Source of the DNA: an uncultured Prevotella sp.
Lineage (GTDB): Bacteria > Bacteroidota > Bacteroidia > Bacteroidales > Bacteroidaceae
Length of the DNA stretch: 15,862 nucleotides
Direction: 5' to 3'
Assembly: GCA_900540885.1 (NCBI GenBank)
Contig: UQHJ01000051.1
Location: 1-15,862, forward strand
The number at the start of each line of letters is the position of its first letter. The first letter of the stretch is position 1. Shown piece after piece: positions 6,895 to 14,328 of the stretch. Made by a program: the position numbers and the translations under genes. The notes beneath the pieces are model-generated. The model was not told where the DNA came from. It worked only from the letters and a program-made list of their open reading frames with translations, and did no database searches.

Positions 6895-7986
6895 TTATGC
6901 CAATTGCTCTTTGATGAAGGCTTCCATTTCGGGAATATTCTCTTCTGCGCGCTGGAGCAAGGTGAGTTGGTTCTTTGAACGAACGAGGTTGTGGTCGGCA
7001 TACTGTACCTTGTAGTAGTTGTCACCATCAAGATAGTCGGCAAAGAAGCGTACTAACTGCATGTAGGGGAAGAGCGTTGCAGCGTAGGGAAGGTTCTCAA
7101 TCTCGATAGGAGTGAGGAATACGCGTGCAGTCTTTAAGTAGCCTTCAGTGAATGCTTTGAAGATGTCCATACGGAATTCAATCTTGTCGTACTCGGGGCT
7201 ATCTTCGGGTTGTGTGTTGGCAGCAGAGCGAAGGAAGTCACCATAGTCAGAGAAGATGAAGTTAGGCATTACAGTGTCGAGGTCAATAACGCAGAGTACG
7301 TTGTCGTTTTTATCAAAGAGAATGTTGTCGATCTTCGTATCGCAGTGGCAAATACGCTTGGGAAGTTTGCCTTCGCGGAAGAGACGTTCGCTGCGGCACA
7401 TATCCTCAGCACGCTTTTCAATCTCGTCGATGATGTCTTTAACACCGGCAACGCGACCTACCTTGTCAGCCTTAACGGCATCGTGGAATTGTTGCAAGCG
7501 GAACTCAATGTTGTGGAAGTCTTTGATAGTCTCGCCCAACTGTTCGGGAATGTCGGCCAACATGGCTTGGAAGTCGCCAAACGTCTCGCCTACAATCTTA
7601 GAGCCTTCGGGGGTTACACCGCTCTTTGATACTGCATCGGGAATGAGTACCATGACGCGCCAATACTTGTTGTCGAAGACGTAGTAGTACTTGCCGTCTT
7701 TGCAGGGAACGAACTTGAGTACTTTGCGGTCGATGTCATCGGTATGCTTAGCTTCAAGCTTTTTGCGAATGTGGGTGGTAACAGCAACGATGTTGTTCAT
7801 CAACATGTCAACGTCGGGGAAAATCGCGTTGTTGATGTGTTGCAGAACGTAGTCTGGGGCATCAGCCTCAGCTGTTGTTACCTTATAGGTAGTGTTGATA
7901 AGACCATTGCCTAAAGGATTCACTTCAGCAACGGTTCCTGTGATTTCGAATTGATTGGCAATGTGTTGCAAATCTTTTTGTTCCAT
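6895..7986 (-). CDS. APH/choline-kinase-fold phosphotransferase, NahK-like (N-acetylhexosamine 1-kinase type)
   Basis: A 363-residue cytoplasmic kinase of the aminoglycoside-phosphotransferase fold, close in length to NahK. Seen: the nucleotide-binding loop LGNGLINTTYKV (25-36), an N-lobe Val-Leu-Gln-His strand (YVLQHIN, 46-52), the Brenner motif HCDTKIDNILFD (214-225) with catalytic Asp216 and metal ligand Asn221, and the DLD/DFG-like metal site VIDLDTVMPNFIFSDYGDFLR (233-253). NahK enzymes phosphorylate GlcNAc/GalNAc at C1 in salvage of host glycans; several Bacteroidales genomes carry such proteins labelled simply as phosphotransferase. The exact sugar is inference. It is not an antibiotic-resistance determinant by context. 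The gene is monocistronic, with a TACATTTG -7 box upstream and a hairpin downstream. Confidence 0.8.
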   Translation of the reverse strand: MEQKDLQHIANQFEITGTVAEVNPLGNGLINTTYKVTTAEADAPDYVLQHINNAIFPDVDMLMNNIVAVTTHIRKKLEAKHTDDIDRKVLKFVPCKDGKYYYVFDNKYWRVMVLIPDAVSKSGVTPEGSKIVGETFGDFQAMLADIPEQLGETIKDFHNIEFRLQQFHDAVKADKVGRVAGVKDIIDEIEKRAEDMCRSERLFREGKLPKRICHCDTKIDNILFDKNDNVLCVIDLDTVMPNFIFSDYGDFLRSAANTQPEDSPEYDKIEFRMDIFKAFTEGYLKTARVFLTPIEIENLPYAATLFPYMQLVRFFADYLDGDNYYKVQYADHNLVRSKNQLTLLQRAEENIPEMEAFIKEQLA

Positions 7987-8057
7987 GATATGTGATTATA
8001 ACTGTTTGGATGAATAATTTATGCTGATTGTGGTAGGACTGAGCCTACTTAACTATG

Positions 8058-8065
8058 CAAATGTA
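8058..8065 (-). promoter_or_regulatory. Candidate -7 box of the NahK-like kinase gene
   Basis: TACATTTG on the minus strand is an exact TAnnTTTG match, about 70 bp before the ATG at 7986. No convincing -33 box is seen. Confidence 0.4.
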
Positions 8066-8130
8066 GTTAAATAAAATTGAATGGTGGCAGGACCTTGTTT
8101 AAAAATTACGAAAGTGTTAAGTCGTGACGG

Positions 8131-8178
8131 AAAAAGCCTTTGATTTGGAACCTAAGTAGGGTGTCAAATCAAAGGCTT
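8131..8178 (-). terminator. Intrinsic terminator of the M23 peptidase gene
   Basis: AAGCCTTTGATTTG (8134-8147) and CAAATCAAAGGCTT (8165-8178) form a perfect 14-bp stem with a 17-nt loop. Read on the minus strand the stem is followed by a TTTTT tract (complement of 8131-8135). It lies 20 bp after the stop of the M23/LysM gene. Confidence 0.85.
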
Positions 8179-8198
8179 AGTATTTTATGAAAACTTAA

Positions 8199-9137
8199 TT
8201 AGTATCTTAAGATTTGTCCTGTGCGTAGTTTAGTGCTGTTGGTCATGCGATTGGTCTTAGCCAATTTGTCTTCAGCAATGCCTAACTTGTCGGCAATGGT
8301 AGAGAGTGTCTCGCCACGTTTCACTTTGTAGAAGTGAGTGGCTGTCATGGCTATTTTGTCTTCGGCTGATACGTTGCGTGACGCAAGGAGAGTAGAGGCA
8401 TTGCCCGCATCGTTCTTGTGGAAGGTGTAAAAGTCGCCCGTGACATCTTGTGCGGGGAAGTTGAATAATAATTCGGGATTGATGGCCTCGCCTGCTAAGC
8501 GCGTTTCGAAGTGGAGGTGTGAACCAAATGAACGGCCCGTGTTGCCACCAAGGCCAATGGGATCGCCAGCCTTTACCATTTCGTTGCCCGCAACAAGTTG
8601 CTTTGAAAGGTGGCCATAGATAGTCTCAAGGCCGTTGTTGTGGCGAATGACTATGTAGTTGCCATATCCTCCAGCGTCGTAACGTACAACGCGCACTTTG
8701 CCATCGAAGGCGGCAACAATGGTGTCGCCAGTGCAAACTTTAATGTCAAGACCTTTGTGGACGCGCTTAAAGGCAGCGCGATAGCCAAAGCGTGAGGTGA
8801 CGTTGCGTGAAGGGGTAGGCATGTGGAAGCCTCGGAGATCGATGCGATAGCTTTCAGGTACGTCTTCTTGCTTGTAGGGGTGAGCGCGGTTAGTTACCCA
8901 TGTGTTGTAAACGTCGCTACTAAGATCGAGCTCGAGGTCGCGATCGACAGCACGCTGAATGGCTACGGAGTCGACAGCGCGTAGGCGACGGTCGACGGGG
9001 GCTTGACGCGCAATTAAGTCTTGACAATAAGCGGTGGCGCCAATGCCTGCCATTACAAGTGTAAGTGCTGCACGACGCAAAGTGGTTATATTCATTGGTT
9101 TCGTTTTTTTATCGTGTTTCCTGTTCTTGTATGCCAT
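8199..9137 (-). CDS. M23 family metallopeptidase with C-terminal LysM domain
   Basis: A 312-residue secreted cell-wall hydrolase. The N-terminus holds a signal peptide (ITTLRRAALTLVMAGIGATAYC, 17-38). The LytM/M23 core is complete: SRFGYR (115-120), HKGLDIKV with zinc ligands His127 and Asp131, TIYGHLS with His176, and GSHLHFE with HxH at His207/His209. A LysM peptidoglycan-binding repeat (HFYKVKRGETLSTIADKLGI to LRTGQILRY, 268-312) closes the protein. M23 enzymes cut peptide cross-links in peptidoglycan; all catalytic residues are present, so it should be active. ATG 9137 gives a long positively charged n-region; the in-frame ATG at 9095 (MNITTLRR) is a plausible alternative that leaves the signal peptide intact. 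It is monocistronic with its own terminator. Confidence 0.93.
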   Translation of the reverse strand: MAYKNRKHDKKTKPMNITTLRRAALTLVMAGIGATAYCQDLIARQAPVDRRLRAVDSVAIQRAVDRDLELDLSSDVYNTWVTNRAHPYKQEDVPESYRIDLRGFHMPTPSRNVTSRFGYRAAFKRVHKGLDIKVCTGDTIVAAFDGKVRVVRYDAGGYGNYIVIRHNNGLETIYGHLSKQLVAGNEMVKAGDPIGLGGNTGRSFGSHLHFETRLAGEAINPELLFNFPAQDVTGDFYTFHKNDAGNASTLLASRNVSAEDKIAMTATHFYKVKRGETLSTIADKLGIAEDKLAKTNRMTNSTKLRTGQILRY

Positions 9138-9202
9138 ACGAAATACGTCTTTTCAATAGTACTTTTCATACAATATAATTACGGCATGTTAAGGAAACGC
9201 GG

Positions 9203-9210
9203 CAAAATTA
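9203..9210 (-). promoter_or_regulatory. Candidate -7 box of the M23/LysM gene
   Basis: TAATTTTG on the minus strand matches TAnnTTTG exactly. It would give a leader of roughly 60 nt to the ATG at 9137 or 100 nt to the one at 9095. No -33 TTTG lies at the usual distance. Confidence 0.4.
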
Positions 9211-9389
9211 CGACTTTTTATTGACAATTCTACGTTCAATAGTGTTAAATATCACGTATTTAGCGTTAAAGTGCTACTTGTGAGTGGCAGATGCTGACGA
9301 AGTGAATGTTCTGGCTCTGTGACGAATAGTGTGGGTAAAAATGTTCTTATGACAAAAATAAACTGCAATTTATCGAAGAGACAGGAATG

Positions 9390-9647
9390 AACATTAAGGC
9401 GCGCTTCGCGCTTTGTTTTTTTAACATTAATGTCTCATTAATCGACCATTAATCTATTCATTAATCTTTCCATTAATCTTTCCATTAATCTTTTTCATTA
9501 ATCTTGTTCTATAGTCTACCATTGAACAAATTCTATTTTTATATCTTTAATGGAAAGATTAATGAAAAAGATTAACGAATAAGATTAATGGTCGATTAAT
9601 GAAACATTAATGTTAAAAAAACAAAGCGCGAAGCGCGCCTTAATGTT
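9390..9647. repeat. Long inverted repeat with 12-bp ATTAATC units (GCGCTTCGCGC family, copy 2)
   Basis: The outer 44 bp (9390-9433) match the inverted sequence ending at 9647 without a mismatch. After one mismatch another 21 bp agree. The arms include GGCGCGCTTCGCGC and a run of seven T. Inward, CATTAATC repeats start at 9436, 9447, 9459, 9471, 9483 and 9496 on the left (period about 12). On the right there are four inverted units (9557, 9570, 9583, 9594). The left arm therefore has two extra 12-bp units (24 bp). The loop is about 40 bp near 9507-9545. No ORF lies inside. Confidence 0.9.
9436..9506 (+). repeat. Tandem 12-bp repeats (CATTAATCTTTC) in the left arm
   Basis: Six head-to-tail units with spacings 11, 12, 12, 12 and 13 bp; two consecutive units are identical (CATTAATCTTTC). 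The inverted right arm has four units, consistent with slippage gain or loss. Confidence 0.85.
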
Positions 9648-9666
9648 AATATAAAGCTCTGATATT

Positions 9667-11940
9667 TTATGTATTCCTCCCTCTCGGCATCCAAGCCGAG
9701 GGAATCTCCTTGTCACCTTTCGTTCCTCCCACACCCATATTCCTCAGTTTCATCATCCACTGGTTGCCCTTTCTGTATTCTCCCTCCACACGAAACACGG
9801 TATCTGTCTGTCCTTTCAGTATCACATACTGCTCCATGAACAGAAACACATGGTTGTTGGCTACACAACTCCAGTCTTGTATGGGTATTCCAGCCAACTG
9901 GCGGTTCTTGTAAAAATAGTAGTTGAAGCCTACCCGCAGCATTTCCATAAAACCTACACGCTCCACTGTGGGACGCTTGTCAAACTCCTGCATGGTGTAC
10001 AGGTTCACCCATATAGTTTCGTCCTCACCGAGAAACACTACCTTGGCAACGTTGTCGTCCGACAGTTGCACCTGTTTCAGTCCGTGGAGAATGATGTGGT
10101 GGTTGTTATTGCAGATGGCATACTCACCTTGACTGAGAAGCTCGCATACATAGGCATCCTTACCATTAAACACTTCGCCCTTGTTTCTGCCCACGCCGTA
10201 GTACATATAAGTCACTACGTGTTCCTCGCCCCAGCGGTCTTTGCGTATGAGTCCCTGTTCCTGCACCTTGCGCTTACCACCTGTGATATATTCTGGTTCA
10301 TTGGCATATATCTCTTTCAATCCGTTATAGGCGTATTCGTTGGCATAGCAGTACATCTCCGTCACGCCGTCCGTTTGTCTGTCCCAGGGATATTTCCTGC
10401 CCACATACACCATGCGCTCATTGTTGGTGTGCAGTAGCCAATATCGTGCGGTCTCATTTTCTCCTTCACTGACTAACTGCCACCCCATGCGCACTTTATT
10501 GGTAGAATTATACAGTCCCTGCGGCTCTTCGGTACGGATATAGCGTCCGCCCCCCATATAGCCGCTCCGCATCTTCTTCATGTGTGGCGTAGTGCGGAAC
10601 ACATATAGCAGTTCTCTTAGACGTTGTGATACATCTGGCTCGTCATGGCGCGCTATCACCACCATTTCGGTATGGCGGTCATTGGTTATATCATCTGACT
10701 TGTACTTGCTGCTGAATGTCCCCAATATGCGTATGGACATATCTCGCTCCCTAACGATATCGCCTTTTCCTGCTTGTCGTCCCAAGAACATAGCGCTCCA
10801 ATCCCAGTCAGTGGTGGGCAACCCGAACAGGCGGTAAAGCCCCACGTTGTCCAACAGCGTGCAGCACTCCTTTCCCTTTGCTACACGCAGTCCGCGCCCC
10901 ACCATTTGCAGATACTTCGCCAACGACAGCGTTGGACGTGCCAACTGGATAAACTCCACATCGGGACAGTCAAAGCCTTCACCGAATAAGTCCACATTCA
11001 CCAATATTTGAATTTCTTTCGGTGTATCGTCTTGTCCAACAGTCGTTATAAGGCTTAGTGAGGAACAGTAAGGCTTATCACCTGCGCTTCCCTCCTTGAA
11101 CAGTTCTATCATCCTCCTTCGTTCCTCCTTCGGTGTCTTCGAACTTATCGCCACGGCTGCCAATCCTTGCTCTCTGTAGTATTCGGCTATATGCTCTGCG
11201 TGTTCTATATTGATGGCATACACGATGCCTTTCTTACCTGCCGCAAAATCCTTTATGGTCTGATACAACCGCCCAATGGATGGCTTGCAGTCCAGCACCT
11301 CCTGCATCTCTGCAATGTTATAGTCACCGTCTGCGGCACGCTTCTCTAATCCGTCTATCTTCTTTTGGTCTTCACTATTAGGATTGAGCGATATATAGTC
11401 AAAGTCGGACAGGTAGCCTTCCTTGATAAATTTAGCTATCGAGTGGGAACACAGCAGTACTTCAAACAAATCGGTAAATCCTCGTTTGGTCAGTCGGCAT
11501 GGAGTCGCGGTCACGCCCAATTTCTTGGCATTGGGATAGGCGTTCATCACCTCTTCGTAGGTCTTAGCCACGGCATGATGTGCCTCGTCTATCACGATGA
11601 GTGATGGTCTTTCCTCCAACTCTTGATAGTGTCTTGACAACCACTGTATAGAGAAAACTTCTATAACGTTTGATTTCTCTCTCTCAGCATCAAGAGAAGT
11701 ACCTAATCGTCTTTCAAGCGTTTCCTTTATCTGCTCTACTAATTCACGCCTATGTACCACAATCCACACACATGGATTCTTCACTCTTCGTTCTTCTCTC
11801 TTCACTACTTCCGAAATCAGAACGGTCTTTCCCGTTCCAGTAGGCATCTGTACCATCACAGATTGGTGCGTCACAAACGCATCCTCTATCTGCCGTAACA
11901 TATCCTTCTGGTATTCGTACAACTGTATTTCTTTTCTCAT
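9667..11940 (-). CDS. SF2 DEAD/DEAH-box helicase (type III restriction Res/UvrB-like N-terminus), 757 aa
   Basis: The N-terminal half is a complete superfamily 2 helicase: Q-motif-like LYEYQKDML (7-15), Walker A MPTGTGKT (32-39), HRRELVEQ (63-70), DEAH box VIDEAHH (116-122), GVTATPCRL (142-150), then the second RecA lobe with GIVYAINIEHAEHIA (238-252), LFGEGFDCPDVEFIQLARPT (318-337) and QMVGRGLR (345-352). It should use ATP to move on nucleic acid. The C-terminal 360 residues, rich in Tyr/Trp and strands, are not recognised. Residues about 286-307 look like an insertion between FKEGS and EIQILVNVD, where relatives I recall run straight on. ATG 11940 is preferred; a GTG at 11955 would add five residues. 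No methylase or nuclease gene is adjacent, so a restriction role is not supported; repair or RNA work is possible. Confidence 0.88.
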   Translation of the reverse strand: MRKEIQLYEYQKDMLRQIEDAFVTHQSVMVQMPTGTGKTVLISEVVKREERRVKNPCVWIVVHRRELVEQIKETLERRLGTSLDAEREKSNVIEVFSIQWLSRHYQELEERPSLIVIDEAHHAVAKTYEEVMNAYPNAKKLGVTATPCRLTKRGFTDLFEVLLCSHSIAKFIKEGYLSDFDYISLNPNSEDQKKIDGLEKRAADGDYNIAEMQEVLDCKPSIGRLYQTIKDFAAGKKGIVYAINIEHAEHIAEYYREQGLAAVAISSKTPKEERRRMIELFKEGSAGDKPYCSSLSLITTVGQDDTPKEIQILVNVDLFGEGFDCPDVEFIQLARPTLSLAKYLQMVGRGLRVAKGKECCTLLDNVGLYRLFGLPTTDWDWSAMFLGRQAGKGDIVRERDMSIRILGTFSSKYKSDDITNDRHTEMVVIARHDEPDVSQRLRELLYVFRTTPHMKKMRSGYMGGGRYIRTEEPQGLYNSTNKVRMGWQLVSEGENETARYWLLHTNNERMVYVGRKYPWDRQTDGVTEMYCYANEYAYNGLKEIYANEPEYITGGKRKVQEQGLIRKDRWGEEHVVTYMYYGVGRNKGEVFNGKDAYVCELLSQGEYAICNNNHHIILHGLKQVQLSDDNVAKVVFLGEDETIWVNLYTMQEFDKRPTVERVGFMEMLRVGFNYYFYKNRQLAGIPIQDWSCVANNHVFLFMEQYVILKGQTDTVFRVEGEYRKGNQWMMKLRNMGVGGTKGDKEIPSAWMPRGRNT

Positions 11941-12054
11941 TTGTGTCTTTCCCACAAATTATCTCTTCCATTTACAGGAAATTCTTTCATCTGATTATTC
12001 TGCTTCATTTTAGTATATAGTCATTAGCTTCCCATTAAAAACGGGACACAAATG
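11938..12054. promoter_or_regulatory. Inverted CATTTGTG/CACAAATG sites at the helicase start
   Basis: ATTTGTG (11939-11945) and CACAAAT (11953-11959) form a 7-bp inverted repeat with a 7-bp spacer that covers the helicase start codon. A third site, GACACAAATG (12045-12054), is a perfect inverted copy of CATTTGTGTC (11938-11947). This may be an operator or a translation-blocking stem; evidence is pattern only. Confidence 0.3.
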
Positions 12055-12065
12055 AATTTAGAAGA

Positions 12066-12653
12066 TTAGATGTTCATCTCTTTCATCACTCGTTCCACCT
12101 CTTCCAATGACACATTCAGCATACGCGACACATAGAGCGGAGTTATCTTATCCATTCTACCAGATTGTCGTTCCATGCCAATCAGATACTCAATGTTCTT
12201 TCTAAGGTCACCCAAACTGTTGGAAAATGTAGGAGTTGTTTTGTCTTCCGTTTCCTTTGCCTTGAAAGTTTCAAACGTCTCACTTCCATCTTCACCATAC
12301 TTTCCGTCCTTTGCTTCATAGATAACTGATGGTTCCAATACTTCCACGGTATGCCATGCTCCTTGTGGTATAACGCAGCCATAGTTGCCTACAGTCGGGT
12401 CAAGATGGATGCGTTCTTTCTCGTTGCCATTTTCGTCATAGATAACTTCTACAAGTTTACCACACAAGAGCAATACATTCTCATTGCTATTTGGGTGTCT
12501 ATGAATGGGCACAACTGTTCCTGGCAGCAATGCGTTCAGAATACGTTGCGAGTTATCATCCGATGTTGTACGTAAGTCGTAGCTCTGACGCAAGCGCGGA
12601 TTCTCTACAGCCTGTTCAAAGAGATTGCCCAAAAATTCTTTGTTTATTTTCAT
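12066..12653 (-). CDS. WbuC-like cupin metalloprotein with C-terminal helical extension (195 aa)
   Basis: Residues 1-130 match the WbuC cupin family found in O-antigen and capsule clusters: NPRLRQSYDLRTTSDDNSQRILNALLPGTVVPIHRHPNSNENVLLLCGKLVEVIYDENGNE, with metal ligands His51, His53, Glu58 and His101 (GAWHTVEVLEPSVIYEAKDGKY). Members are thought to act on or bind nucleotide sugars or their products; the reaction is not established. The family is usually about 130-140 residues, but here about 55 residues follow: SLGDLRKNIEYLIGMERQSGRMDKITPLYVSRMLNVSLEEVERVMKEM, predicted helical and helix-turn-helix-like. The gene lies downstream of a DegT aminotransferase on the same strand, which supports a surface-sugar role. 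It starts at ATG 12653. About 250 bp of structured non-coding DNA separates the two genes, so it may have its own promoter. Confidence 0.85.
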   Translation of the reverse strand: MKINKEFLGNLFEQAVENPRLRQSYDLRTTSDDNSQRILNALLPGTVVPIHRHPNSNENVLLLCGKLVEVIYDENGNEKERIHLDPTVGNYGCVIPQGAWHTVEVLEPSVIYEAKDGKYGEDGSETFETFKAKETEDKTTPTFSNSLGDLRKNIEYLIGMERQSGRMDKITPLYVSRMLNVSLEEVERVMKEMNI

Positions 12654-12903
12654 TATCGTTAGTCATTAGGTAATCTGTTCGCTTTACGAGGTACAAAAAG
12701 GAAAGAACAGAATTGCCAAAGCAGTGAGAGCAAACCAAACTTGTTTGAAGTTTGCCGAGTCGTGATGGCATTCGGTGAAATCAAATTCCAAATTGCTACT
12801 ATAACATTTCTCATTATGCGTATAGTTATCATACGAATGAGCGATTAACAGACATAGATGCAACCAGCACATCACGTCCATTAATCGCTCATCAACCAAT
12901 TGC
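12654..12903 (-). promoter_or_regulatory. Structured leader/intergenic region between the aminotransferase and WbuC-like genes
   Basis: Two inverted repeats are visible. ATGAGCGATTAA (12837-12848) pairs perfectly with TTAATCGCTCAT (12881-12892) over a 32-nt loop, 12 bp after the aminotransferase stop; it may end that transcript. CAAACTT (12736-12742) pairs with AAGTTTG (12748-12754) over a 5-nt loop in the leader of the WbuC-like gene. From memory, the stretch 12665-12775 resembles a sequence often found before Bacteroidales genes and mis-translated as an N-terminal extension; this is unverified. Confidence 0.45.
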
Positions 12904-14184
12904 TTATCTTACGATTGCCTCTTTGATGCTTTCTACGATATACTTCACATCATCGTCTGTCACATACGGACCAGCTGGCAGACAGAAACCTACTTTGAAG
13001 AGTTCTTCTTCAATACCATTAGTATATACAGGAGCACCCTCATACACGGGTTGTTTGTGCATCGGCTTCCATACCGGACGACACTCAATCTTCTTGCCCA
13101 GCATGAATACACGCAATGCCTCTACATTTTCGTTAGGCTGACAGTCGGTTGTTGCTGAATCAACGGCATGGATTACACCTGCAGCTCCACCTACGGCAGT
13201 CTTAATAACTTCCTTGTATGCGTTCTCCTGACCTTGAATCTTCACATCCGCATCCAAAGTGGCAGCGCAAAGCCAGAAGTTGGCATCATAGCGTTTGTCT
13301 GTAGGTTGCTTGTGAATATGTACACCTGGTACGTCCTTCAACAGTTCTTCATAGAGCGACTGCACATGCTTATGATGAGCAATATGGTCATTGAGGACAG
13401 TCATCTGACCGCGACCAATACCAGCACACACGTTCGACATACGATAATTATAGCCGATAGCCGTATGCTGATAGTAAGGATAAGCGTCGCGAGCCTGTGT
13501 TGCATACCACATCACATTGTTTGCGTCTTCTGCACTGCGACAAATTAGTGCACCTCCACCAGAAGTTGTAATCATCTTGTTGCCATTGAACGACAATACA
13601 CCATATTTACCGAATGTACCCAACACTTGTCCATCAAAGCGTGACCCCATACCTTCGGCTGCGTCCTCTACCACTGGAATACCATACTTGTCCGCAATCG
13701 CCATAATCTCATCAATTCGGTAAGGCATACCATAGAGAGCTACTGGCACAATAGCCTTAGGCAACTTGCCTGTCTTCTCCTTACGGTCAAGTATAGCCTT
13801 CTCCAACAAAACAGGATCCATGTTCCATGTTTCACCCTCAGAACCTACGAACACTGGCTTGGCACCAAGATATGTAATCGGATGACTCGAAGCACAGAAT
13901 GTAAAACTCTGCACCAATACTTCATCACCAGCCTTCACACCACAGCCAATCAAAGCCAAATGAACAGCAGCTGTACCTGCACTCAAGCAAACCACCTTTC
14001 TGTCAAGCTCCTCAGAGCCATCACTCTTGCTATTTGCAAAAGCCTCCAAATCCTTTTCAAAAGCATTTACATTGGGTCCCATAGGTACCACCCAGTTGGT
14101 ATCGAAAGCCTCCTTCACATATTTCTGTTCCAAACCTGCCTCACTCATGTGGGCAAGGCACAAGTAAATTGTTTTTCTTTCCAT
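12904..14184 (-). CDS. DegT/DnrJ/EryC1/StrS-family sugar aminotransferase (PLP-dependent), 426 aa
   Basis: A PLP enzyme that transfers an amino group, usually from glutamate, to a keto-sugar nucleotide in surface-polysaccharide or glycoprotein sugar synthesis. Seen: the N-terminal substrate segment NWVVPMGPNVNAFEKDLEAF (30-49), the phosphate-binding SAGTAAVHLAL (69-79), VLVQSFTFCASSHPITYLGAKPVFV (89-113), VALYGMPYRIDEI (148-160), cofactor Asp in VVEDAAEGMGSRF (171-183), and the Schiff-base lysine Lys203 in LSFNGNKMITTSGGGAL. The C-terminal part (IECRPVWKPMHKQPVY, 366-381) is the usual substrate-binding end. It is somewhat longer than PglE-type relatives (about 390 residues). The product sugar cannot be told from sequence. 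Its partners (dehydratase, glycosyltransferases) are absent here: upstream lies 500 bp of non-coding DNA, so it may be a cut-off tail of a polysaccharide locus. Confidence 0.92.
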   Translation of the reverse strand: MERKTIYLCLAHMSEAGLEQKYVKEAFDTNWVVPMGPNVNAFEKDLEAFANSKSDGSEELDRKVVCLSAGTAAVHLALIGCGVKAGDEVLVQSFTFCASSHPITYLGAKPVFVGSEGETWNMDPVLLEKAILDRKEKTGKLPKAIVPVALYGMPYRIDEIMAIADKYGIPVVEDAAEGMGSRFDGQVLGTFGKYGVLSFNGNKMITTSGGGALICRSAEDANNVMWYATQARDAYPYYQHTAIGYNYRMSNVCAGIGRGQMTVLNDHIAHHKHVQSLYEELLKDVPGVHIHKQPTDKRYDANFWLCAATLDADVKIQGQENAYKEVIKTAVGGAAGVIHAVDSATTDCQPNENVEALRVFMLGKKIECRPVWKPMHKQPVYEGAPVYTNGIEEELFKVGFCLPAGPYVTDDDVKYIVESIKEAIVR

Positions 14185-14263
14185 AATTGAAAAAATTATA
14201 TATCTAAAGATTTTGTATTTACGTCACAACAATTAACGAGCATTACAAACATTCATAGTCACC

Positions 14264-14297
14264 AAGCCTTAATTGGTCGGCAAATAAGCCTTAATTG
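14264..14297. repeat. Two direct copies of AAGCCTTAATTG, 22 bp apart
   Basis: Identical 12-mers at 14264-14275 and 14286-14297. The 22-bp spacing (two helical turns) puts both on the same face of the DNA, about 80-115 bp before the aminotransferase start. This is an operator-like layout; the binding protein is unknown. Confidence 0.5.
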
Positions 14298-14328
14298 CAT
14301 ACAATACAATATATAAAAAATGTATTCG

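Larger units (their letters stand above)
9138..9666. other. Gene-free stretch of about 530 bp
   Basis: It contains the promoter region of the M23 gene (about 9138-9240), then about 150 bp (9240-9389) in which I see no gene or structure, then the long inverted repeat at 9390-9647. The helicase stop codon lies 20 bp beyond the repeat. Confidence 0.6.

Noticed and set aside
7210..7684. Two overlapping plus-strand frames of about 140 residues
   Set aside because: Both are antisense to the NahK-like kinase and cover its catalytic motifs in reverse; no start context and no family likeness.
6895..7986. Aminoglycoside resistance gene
   Set aside because: The APH fold is shared by sugar and choline kinases; length and motifs fit a NahK-like metabolic kinase and there is no mobile context.
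9436..9601. CRISPR-like regular repeats
   Set aside because: Units are only about 12 bp with no spacers, and they form an inverted pair of arms; no cas genes are nearby.
9850..10437. 195-residue open frame on the plus strand
   Set aside because: It lies wholly antisense to the helicase gene, which has clear motifs and good codon use; the antisense product resembles no protein.
9667..11940. Type III restriction-modification system
   Set aside because: The helicase core fits SF2/Res-like proteins, but no methyltransferase or nuclease motif is present in it or next to it.
12684..12899. 71-residue minus-strand frame just after the aminotransferase
   Set aside because: It starts only at TTG, spans two inverted repeats and has an unconvincing Cys/His/Leu composition; better read as leader DNA.
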